Shown here: positions 1-4,161 of the stretch, one piece after another | How the letters are laid out: the number at the start of each line of letters is the position of its first letter | How positions within the stretch are numbered: the first letter of the stretch is position 1 | Source: Burkholderiales bacterium | GTDB taxonomy: Bacteria; Pseudomonadota; Gammaproteobacteria; Burkholderiales; Burkholderiaceae | Assembly: GCA_903643055.1 (NCBI GenBank) | Contig: CAHJWV010000310.1 | Coordinates: 1-5,393, forward strand | DNA: 5,393 bases | Reading direction: 5' to 3' | The notes under the pieces: generated by a model | What the model saw: the letters and a program-made list of their open reading frames with translations, nothing else | What the model was told of the DNA's origin: nothing | The model's database searches: none | Made by a program: the position numbers and the translations under genes

Positions 1-114
1 ACTCATTTCAGGCATCTGTTCACGCTCCAGAGATGTCAATGCCTGGCCGCCGGGAGCATTTCCAAACGGCCTGGGCGTTAACGGAAGCGGGGGGTGCCGC
101 TGCTCATCACTCAC
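1..114 (-). CDS. Partial hypothetical protein, N-terminus only (runs off left edge)
   Basis: Reading leftward from a GTG at 114, the frame stays open for 38 codons to the window edge. It begins VSDEQRHPPLPLTPRPFG and continues with a Gly/Ala/Pro-rich piece and an acidic, Glu-rich segment. A GGAA Shine-Dalgarno-like tetramer (positions 125-122) lies 7 bases before the GTG, which is why I chose this start; MSDE is also a common bacterial N-terminus. The segment looks like a soluble, proline-rich leader; there is no signal peptide or membrane helix in the visible part. I do not recognise the family and 38 residues are too few to assign one. A competing reading exists on the other strand, where positions 3-143 are open in one + frame and end with TGA. 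I prefer the leftward frame for its start context and plausible N-terminal sequence, but confidence is moderate at best. Confidence 0.45.
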   Translation of the reverse strand, partial: MSDEQRHPPLPLTPRPFGNAPGGQALTSLEREQMPEMS

Positions 115-645
115 ATGAGGGTTCCGCGGTGGCGCTGCCCTGAGAGGTGAGATGGGCTGCCTGCCGAGCGGGCGGGGCGGCAATGGGGGCGGGGTTTGGC
201 GTGCGCCTTTAAAGGGTCGTAGGTCCGCTCCCCTGACTGCGTCGACGCCGTGACCCGGCTGCCCAAAGTCCTTAAAAATGGACGGGAACCCAGGGTTGAT
301 TTTGCTCATGGCAGGCCTTTCAAGAATATTGCGCAGTGTCAAAGCATCGTCATTCACGCGTTCGTTTCATCTTGACCACGGCACGAAGGCATTTCGCTTC
401 TTGCGAAGTGATGCACCGAAAACACGATCCAAGTTGCGATCCATGCGTCGACTTCGCCTACCGGTCATCAAGACATGGATCGTCAAAGTCACAAACTCAT
501 ACGCATCGCCAGCGGCCTTCCCGCAGCCCGTGGCTCAGATTGGCGACACTTCAGGCTGGGAATAGCCGAGCCAAACCGGGCGTATTGTTCGCATCAGAAC
601 TTTCTGCGTCATGACATAAATGCGGCTGTGCACCCACTCATTGCC
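115..645. other. Long non-coding stretch between two divergently oriented genes
   Basis: I find no supported gene in these 531 bases. Two + strand frames are open (starting at 278 and 336), but their translations are basic, low in recognisable motifs and lack the G/C third-position bias of the real genes. The stretch holds a G-rich quadruplex-type motif (170-194), a 10-base palindrome CCTTTAAAGG (206-215), a small hairpin with a 3-base bulge (389-414) and a 9-base inverted repeat CGATCCATG (437-445 and 474-482). It should contain the promoters of the leftward gene and of the gene at 646, but I cannot point to a convincing -35/-10 pair for either. Composition is less GC-rich from about 260 to 500 than on either side. 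A decayed gene or an unrecognised small RNA cannot be excluded. Confidence 0.55.
170..194 (+). repeat. G-quadruplex-type motif
   Basis: Four G-runs (170-172, 174-177, 185-189, 191-194) are separated by loops of 1, 7 and 1 bases, fitting the canonical G3+N1-7 pattern on the + strand. The motif lies about 55 bases upstream of the putative leftward GTG start at 114, so the C-rich strand would be the sense strand of that gene's promoter or leader. Such motifs also occur by chance in GC-rich genomes, and folding is not shown by sequence alone. Confidence 0.4.
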
Positions 646-939
646 ATGAACAAGCCCACCACCGCTCTCGCACCACGCATTCAAGTCATCGCCCTCGCCC
701 TGGGCCTGTTTCTCGGCCAGGCCGTGCTGGTCATGGCGCAGCAGCGCGAAGGGTCGCTGCTCGGCATGGCGATGGCCCTGGTGTTCGTGGCCGCCTCGTC
801 GGCCTCCTTTGTGCTGTTCATGCTCAGCCTGCGCGACCGACTGAAACAGGCGGCGATGGCGGCCGAGATCTATGGCTTGCTGGGCGCCATCGGCATCGGC
901 CTGCTGGTGTCGATGAACGCCAGCGAATGGATCGCCTGA
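646..939 (+). CDS. Small predicted membrane protein with three helices, unknown function
   Basis: This 97-residue protein is almost entirely hydrophobic. I see three likely transmembrane helices: residues about 12-30 (around VIALALGLFLGQAVLVM), 37-61 (around LLGMAMALVFVAASS) and 73-91 (around GLLGAIGIGLLVSM). A short charged loop (RDRLKQ) lies between helices 2 and 3. The frame is open further upstream to an ATG at 475, but that extension is polar, lacks the local codon bias and contains no motif, so I take the ATG at 646 (MNKPTTALAP), where the membrane-protein character starts. No good Shine-Dalgarno sequence precedes 646; an in-frame GTG at 628 is an alternative. I do not recognise the family. 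It lies on the same strand as the broken sensor cyclase downstream, but a 197-base gap argues against a shared operon. An inner-membrane location is inferred from hydrophobicity only. Confidence 0.65.
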   Translation: MNKPTTALAPRIQVIALALGLFLGQAVLVMAQQREGSLLGMAMALVFVAASSASFVLFMLSLRDRLKQAAMAAEIYGLLGAIGIGLLVSMNASEWIA

Positions 940-1048
940 TTCTGCGATCCACTTGATCAGCGCCTGAACATGGCCGCGGCGCAAGGCCCGCCGGCCGACT
1001 GGGCCGCCTCGCCTTCGAGATGTCTGCCCACGCACCCCCTACCCGCCG

Positions 1049-1072
1049 CGGCTGTTCCGACGAGAACAGCTG
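1049..1072. repeat. Inverted repeat / hairpin upstream of the sensor-cyclase remnant
   Basis: GCTGTTC (1051-1057) and GAACAGC (1064-1070) form a perfect 7-base inverted repeat around the 6-base loop CGACGA; a G-T and a C-G pair extend it to 9 pairs (1049-1072). No T-run follows on either strand, so it does not look like a standard intrinsic terminator of the 646-939 gene. It sits 65 bases before the ATG at 1137, so it could be an operator. The spacing (CTGT, 10 bases, ACAG) is two bases longer than the E. coli LexA box, so I do not call it a LexA site. The rest of the gap (940-1136) contains no gene. It ends in an AT-rich pocket around TTAATAAC (1121-1128) that could be the -10 region of the old promoter. 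Confidence 0.4.
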
Positions 1073-1282
1073 GCCCGGCCGCTGCCACGCTGAAATTGTG
1101 TCGCCATCTGATGCCGCGCATTAATAACGTTAGCACATGAAAACGGCGTCGTCGTACGAGGTCGGAGATTGCAGCGCGCAGCCGCCGCGTTCGATCTGGC
1201 GCGGGCTGCTTGCCTGAGTGCCGGCCGTTCTGGCCTTGCTGTGCATCGTTGGCTTCGTGTTCGCAGGTTACCGCTGGGCGGC

Positions 1283-1546
1283 AGGCACCAATACCAGATC
1301 CAGGCCGCCGCCAAGGCCAAGGGGTTGGAGTCGCTGGTCGCGGCATTGCAATCGCTGCTGGCTCGCCACCAGGAGCTTCCCCGCATCGTGGGCCTGGACC
1401 CGCGCATTGCGCTCGTATTGGAAGAGTCGCAGGTCAGCACCACGCTTCGCGAAGCCAATGACGACCTGGAAGCAGTCTCGAAAGCCGGCGCGCTGCAGGC
1501 GGTGTACGTGACGGACACGAAGGGCCTGACGATCGCGGCCAGCAAC
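1283..1546 (+). pseudogene. Fragment: first half of DctB-like periplasmic sensor domain
   Basis: This is the membrane-proximal helix and the start of the first dCache subdomain of the broken sensor cyclase, in the frame of position 1283. It reads RHQYQIQAAAKAKGLESLVA, then LPRIVGLDPRIALVLEES and ends ALQAVYVTDTKGLTIAASN. The long leading helix, the LPRIVGLDPRI segment and the YVTDTKGLTIAASN strand pair are typical of DctB-type sensor domains. The next codon is TGA (1547-1549), produced by the one-base loss. The preceding helix 1 (VPAVLALLCIVGFVFAGYRW, 1218-1277) is in a different frame. Confidence 0.7.
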
Positions 1547-1548
1547 TG

Positions 1549-1845
1549 AAATACCCAGACCCGTTTGTCGGCAAGAATTTTTCGTTCCGCCCTTATTTTG
1601 CGGATGCCATGCGAAGTGGCAGCGGCCGCTTTTATGCGATCGGCACCGCCAGCGGCCAGCCGGGCTCTTACCTGTCGAGCCGCATCGAGCGAAGCGGGTG
1701 CGTGCTGGGCGTGCTGGTGGTGAAGGTTGACCTCCGGTCCATCGTCACCGAGTCTCGTGTGGAGAGCGGGCCGGTGCTCGGCGTGGCCGATGAATTCGGC
1801 GTCGTGTTCCTGTCGTCGGACCCGGCTTTGCTGTACCGCACGCTG
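1549..1845 (+). pseudogene. Fragment: ligand-pocket half of DctB-like sensor domain, truncated
   Basis: Continuing the sensor domain in a new frame, this piece begins KYPDPFVGKNFSFRPYFADA, continues GRFYAIGTASGQPGSYLSS and LGVLVVKVDLRSIV, then has FGVVFLSS and ends LLYRTL. These are the best family markers in the gene: SFRPYF, the SG.PG.YLS pocket strand and the VVKVDL strand. In DctB-like proteins YRTL is followed by the rest of the membrane-proximal subdomain and then transmembrane helix 2. Here the sequence passes directly, with a frame change, into what looks like the end of helix 2. A substantial part of the sensor has therefore probably been deleted. Confidence 0.65.
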
Positions 1846-2189
1846 TGCTGGTCAGCGCCGTCGCGATGGCCCGCATGCGCCGCCGCCGCATCGGTGAGGT
1901 GCTGCAGTCGCGTGAGGCCTTGAGGCACAGCGAAGCGCGGCTGCGCGCCGTGGCCGACCATCTGCCGGTGATGGTGTGCTTCGTCGATGCCACGCTGCAC
2001 TTCGCCTACACCAATGCGCAATACGCGCAGATGTACAACAGGGAGCCTTCCCAGCTGAAAGGCAAACACCTGAATGAGGTGCTGGCACCCAGCGAGCACG
2101 CCATGGTGCAGCCTTACCTCCAACGTGCACTGGCCGGAGAGAAAGTGATCTTCGAACGGGAATACCAACAGTTGAGAGGTTATCGCTGA
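1845..2189 (+). pseudogene. Fragment: end of second membrane helix and PAS domain
   Basis: This open stretch starts with the hydrophobic remnant VLVSAVAMARMRRRR, whose arginine cluster marks the cytoplasmic end of a membrane helix. A linker helix (EVLQSREALRHSEARLRAVA) leads into a PAS fold: DHLPVMVCFVDATLHFAYTN, YNREPSQLKGKHLNEVL, VQPYLQRALAGEKVIFE and EYQQLRGYR. The frame stops at TGA 2187-2189, but the continuation after the stop (FEATYRPEWDRAGLPVIGVH, then a DIT-like end) completes the PAS domain in the same frame. The stop therefore probably replaces a Trp codon (TGG) in the usual W-F-E pattern. Confidence 0.7.
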
Positions 2190-2234
2190 TTCGAAGCCAC
2201 TTACCGCCCGGAATGGGACAGGGCCGGCCTGCCT

Positions 2235-2804
2235 GTGATCGGCGTTCATGTGATGACCCAGGAGATCACCGAAAACAAGCAACGGCTGGCCAGCCTCGAA
2301 CAAGCGGCGCAGTTGGATCATCTGACACAGTTACTGAATCGCAAGGGCTTTGACTATCAGTTGTCCGAGGCGGTGGAACGCGCGCGGGTGGAAGGCAGTC
2401 AGATCGCCTTGCTGTACATCGACCTCGATGGCTTCAAGGCCATCAACGACACCCACGGCCATGCCGTCGGTGCCGATTTGCTGACGGCGTTTGGCCGCAG
2501 GTTGTCAGGGCAGGTCAGGTCGAGCGACCGCATTGCCCGCCTTGGGGGCGACGAGTTTGCGCTGCTTCTGCCACGCGTTCACAGCACGGCGGTCGTCGAG
2601 CGCCTGGGCTCGATGGTGGTCGGCATGGCCAGTACACCGTTCGAACTTGGCGGCATCGAAGTGCGCGTGGGCGCCAGCGTCGGGGTGGCAACCGGCAACA
2701 TCTCGGGCGCTGTCGGCCCGAAGGAAATCAAGAACGCCTCGGACGCTCACCTCTACCAAGCCAAGCGCACCGGTAAAGGCCGGTATGTGATGGGCTCGTT
2801 CTGA
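2235..2804 (+). CDS. Surviving GGDEF (diguanylate cyclase) domain of the broken sensor gene
   Basis: This 189-residue open frame holds the end of the PAS domain and a complete GGDEF domain, which makes c-di-GMP from two GTP. Counting from GTG 2235, I see the entry motif DHLTQLLNRKGF (28-39), the metal- and substrate-binding YIDLDGFKAINDTHGH (61-76), an inhibitory I-site RSSD (95-98) exactly five residues before the signature GGDEF (104-108), SVGVATG, and the closing LYQAKRTGKGRYV. All key residues are present. The start at GTG 2235 (or ATG 2253) is only the first available start after the TGA at 2187. GGGACAGG at 2214-2221 is a poor ribosome site, and whether the fragment is translated is unknown. 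Without its sensor and a dimerising linker, activity would probably be low or unregulated. It converges with the 2822-3010 gene, 17 bases between stops. Confidence 0.55.
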   Translation: MIGVHVMTQEITENKQRLASLEQAAQLDHLTQLLNRKGFDYQLSEAVERARVEGSQIALLYIDLDGFKAINDTHGHAVGADLLTAFGRRLSGQVRSSDRIARLGGDEFALLLPRVHSTAVVERLGSMVVGMASTPFELGGIEVRVGASVGVATGNISGAVGPKEIKNASDAHLYQAKRTGKGRYVMGSF

Positions 2805-2821
2805 TCGCGAAGCAACCCGGG

Positions 2822-3010
2822 TCAAGGGCGCCGCAAACGCCTGGCGCCGATCAGCAGGGCCAGGCCGATGACAAAGGCAATGCCGCCGTTGATGGCCCAT
2901 TGCGTTTGGCCGGTCATGAAGCTGCCGGGCAACACATTGATGCCCTGTAAAAACCAGACAGCGCCCACCAGCAACAGCAGCACCGCGACGACATTCAACA
3001 AGGTTTTCAT
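2822..3010 (-). CDS. Small conserved-type membrane protein, 62 residues
   Basis: The protein starts MKTLLNVVAVLLLLVGAVWF, followed by LQGINVLPGSFMTGQTQWAI and NGGIAFVIGLALLIGARRLR, and ends RP. It has two transmembrane helices (about residues 4-22 and 41-56) joined by a short loop carrying INVLPGSFM, with a positively charged C-terminus (RRLRR) that should face the cytoplasm. This pattern matches a small uncharacterised membrane protein often seen in Proteobacteria; I know of no assigned function. Two adjacent ATGs (3013 and 3010) are possible starts. AAAGG lies 3 bases before the first and 6 before the second, so I chose 3010. The frame extends upstream to 3082, but that part is polar and precedes the ribosome site. 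It is convergent with the GGDEF remnant and divergent from the mtfA-like gene. Confidence 0.75.
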   Translation of the reverse strand: MKTLLNVVAVLLLLVGAVWFLQGINVLPGSFMTGQTQWAINGGIAFVIGLALLIGARRLRRP

Positions 3011-3139
3011 CATCAGCCTTTGAGAGGATCGTGAAGCAGCCGAGCTTACGGCTTGCAGCGATACCAACCCCACTCGCGGCAAGGCGATGGCGCTTGATGG
3101 ACAGTGGCCTCATTCATCGGGACTACGGCACTTTCGGCA

Positions 3140-3175
3140 TTTGCGCCGCCGGTCACATTCGCACCGCCTGTCACC
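3140..3175 (+). repeat. Imperfect 18-base tandem repeat, two copies
   Basis: Two adjacent 18-base units (3140-3157 and 3158-3175) match at 14 of 18 positions. The four mismatches (unit positions 3, 6, 12 and 18) all fall in the third codon position of one + frame, where both units read FAPPVT. That frame opens with a GTG at 3104 and runs on as an antiframe into the mtfA-like gene, so I do not call it a gene. The repeat sits in the 250-base divergent gap (3011-3260), in which I see no clear promoter or other gene. Confidence 0.5.
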
Positions 3176-3248
3176 TTGCCTTACCACTGGCACGCTATTG
3201 AAAAGGCATCGCAACGGACCGACGTAAGTCCTGTTGAATCGTCTCAAC

Positions 3249-3254
3249 GGAAAG
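3249..3254 (+). promoter_or_regulatory. Ribosome binding site deciding the mtfA start
   Basis: GGAAAG lies 6 bases upstream of ATG 3261. The frame is open further back to a TTG at 3234, but that codon lies before the ribosome site, so the ATG is preferred. Confidence 0.65.
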
Positions 3255-3260
3255 CCGCTC

Positions 3261-4082
3261 ATGCCCTTCCTCTTCCTCGTCGTGTTCGTCGTTTTGCTGG
3301 TGGGCTGGCTCGCGGGTCAACCGTTATTGACGGCCTTGCGTCGGCAACGCATTCGCCGCCAGCCCTTTCCCGCCGAATGGCGCGACATCCTGCGCCGCCG
3401 CGTGCCTTACGTGCGCAGCCTGCCCGCCGATCTGCAGCTCCAGTTGAAGAAGCTGATCCAGGTGTTCGTCGCCGAGAAGGCCTTCATTGGCTGCGGCGGC
3501 TTGACCGTCACCCACGAGATGCGCATCACGATCGCAGCGCAAGCTTGCCTGCTGCTGCTGAACCGGCGGCGCGACCATTACTACCCGAACCTGCAGCAGA
3601 TCCTCGTGTACCCCGGTGCATTCGTCGTCGAGCGCTCGCATACCGATTCCAATGGCGTGCTGCAAGACCAGCGCAGCGTGCTGTCGGGCGAGTCGTGGTC
3701 ACAAGGTCAGGTCATTTTGTCGTGGCAAGACACGCTCGCAGGCGCGGCCGTGGCCGATGACGGCCAGAACGTCGTGATCCATGAATTCGCCCATCAGCTT
3801 GACCAGGAAAACGGCCAGGCGAATGGCGCCCCGATTCTTCCGCGCCGAGAGCGTTACGAGCGCTGGTCGTCTGTGATGAGCCGCGAGTTCGCGTTGCTGC
3901 AAGCGCAAGCCGAGCGCGGAGAGCCGACGCTGTTCAATCACTACGGTGCCACCAACCCAGCCGAGTTCTTTGCCGTCGTGTCCGAAGTGTTTTTCGAACA
4001 GCCTTTGCGCATGGCCGATGAGCACCCCGAGCTGTATGCAGAGCTGAGTGCGCTTTATCGGATCGACCCGCGCAGCTGGTGA
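3261..4082 (+). CDS. mtfA: MtfA-like zinc metallopeptidase (M90 family) with N-terminal membrane anchor
   Basis: This 273-residue protein belongs to the MtfA (Mlc titration factor A, DUF980/M90) family. In E. coli, MtfA binds the glucose repressor Mlc and has zinc-dependent peptidase activity. The zinc motif HEFAH is at residues 174-178 (context VVIHEFAHQLD), with the general-base Glu at 175. The family's third ligand comes from the segment NPAEFFAVVSEVFF (232-245), most likely Glu235. Other family blocks are ILVYPGAFVV (114-123), SGESWSQGQVILSWQDTL (142-159) and YRIDPRSW at the C-terminus. Unlike E. coli MtfA, which is cytoplasmic, it has a strong hydrophobic helix (residues 2-20) followed by a basic stretch (RRQRIRRQ), suggesting an inner-membrane anchor with the catalytic domain inside the cell. 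The target here is unknown; betaproteobacteria may lack Mlc. It appears monocistronic, starts at ATG 3261 after GGAAAG, and is intact. Confidence 0.9.
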   Translation: MPFLFLVVFVVLLVGWLAGQPLLTALRRQRIRRQPFPAEWRDILRRRVPYVRSLPADLQLQLKKLIQVFVAEKAFIGCGGLTVTHEMRITIAAQACLLLLNRRRDHYYPNLQQILVYPGAFVVERSHTDSNGVLQDQRSVLSGESWSQGQVILSWQDTLAGAAVADDGQNVVIHEFAHQLDQENGQANGAPILPRRERYERWSSVMSREFALLQAQAERGEPTLFNHYGATNPAEFFAVVSEVFFEQPLRMADEHPELYAELSALYRIDPRSW

Positions 4083-4104
4083 GGAAGTGGGGTGAGGGAT
4101 CGAC

Positions 4105-4137
4105 GCGACAGCGCTTGGCAGCTGCGCGCTTCATCGC
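4105..4137. terminator. Possible hairpin between the convergent mtfA and fadE genes
   Basis: AGCGC (4110-4114) pairs with GCGCT (4126-4130) around an 11-base loop, and GCGA (4105-4108) pairs with TCGC (4134-4137) outside it across small internal bulges. It lies in the 79-base gap between two convergent stop codons, where a bidirectional terminator would be expected. No T-run follows on either strand, so the call is weak. Confidence 0.27.
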
Positions 4138-4161
4138 CATCCCGACCACTGTTCAGCTCAC

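Larger units (their letters stand above)
1137..2804 (+). pseudogene. Decayed membrane sensor diguanylate cyclase (DctB-like dCache + PAS + GGDEF)
   Basis: Joining frames gives one coherent protein: short cytoplasmic tail from ATG 1137, transmembrane helix 1 (1218-1280), periplasmic dCache-type sensor (1283-1845), end of helix 2 (from about 1845), PAS (about 1917-2270) and GGDEF (about 2310-2790). An intact version would sense a small extracytoplasmic ligand and make c-di-GMP from two GTP at the inner membrane. The sensor resembles the DctB C4-dicarboxylate sensor family, with FVGKNFSFRPYF, GSYLSS, LGVLVVKVDL and FGVVFLSS. Five lesions break it: TGA at 1215-1217; a frameshift near 1281-1283; loss of one base near 1548 (restoring a G turns CTGAAATAC into CTGGAAATAC and rejoins AASN to WKYPDPFVGK); a frame change with apparent loss of sequence near 1842-1846; and TGA at 2187-2189, where PAS families usually carry Trp. 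Neighbouring genes are intact, which favours real decay over poor sequence, though sequencing error cannot be excluded. Confidence 0.85.

Noticed and set aside
437..482. 9-base perfect inverted repeat CGATCCATG with a 28-base spacer
   Set aside because: About one such repeat is expected by chance in a window of this size when spacers up to about 50 bases are allowed; no promoter or gene is tied to it.
278..614. Two overlapping + strand open frames in the left gap
   Set aside because: Neither has a ribosome site, G/C third-position bias or a recognisable motif.
985..1005. GGCCC/GGGCC hairpin as a terminator of the 646-939 gene
   Set aside because: Only 5 pairs with an 11-base loop and no T-run, in a very GC-rich stretch where such pairings are common.
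535..1035. Open frame of 166 codons on the - strand
   Set aside because: It is antisense to the three-helix membrane protein; the translation is a His/Gln/Arg-rich shadow without motifs.
1051..1070. LexA (SOS) box candidate
   Set aside because: The CTGT and ACAG half-sites are separated by 10 bases instead of the 8 of the E. coli-type box, and no SOS gene follows.
1668..2321. Long open frame of 217 codons on the - strand
   Set aside because: It is antisense to the sensor and PAS parts of the broken cyclase. Its translation shows no family motif and is rich in His/Arg/Gln, typical of reading the opposite strand of GC-rich coding sequence. The + strand gives recognisable domains over the same bases.
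1137..2804. Genetic code with TGA read as tryptophan, or programmed frameshifting, to rescue the sensor cyclase
   Set aside because: Intact genes in the window use TGA as their normal stop. The gene also needs several frame changes and appears to lack part of its sensor, so decay is the simpler explanation.
2505..3113. Open frame of 202 codons on the - strand
   Set aside because: It overlaps the well-supported GGDEF domain in antisense and covers the small membrane protein in another frame; the product has no recognisable domain.
3104..3760. Open frame of 218 codons on the + strand overlapping mtfA
   Set aside because: Beyond 3260 it is an Arg/Ala/Pro-rich out-of-frame reading of the well-supported mtfA gene. 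Only the small tandem repeat near its start was kept as an observation.
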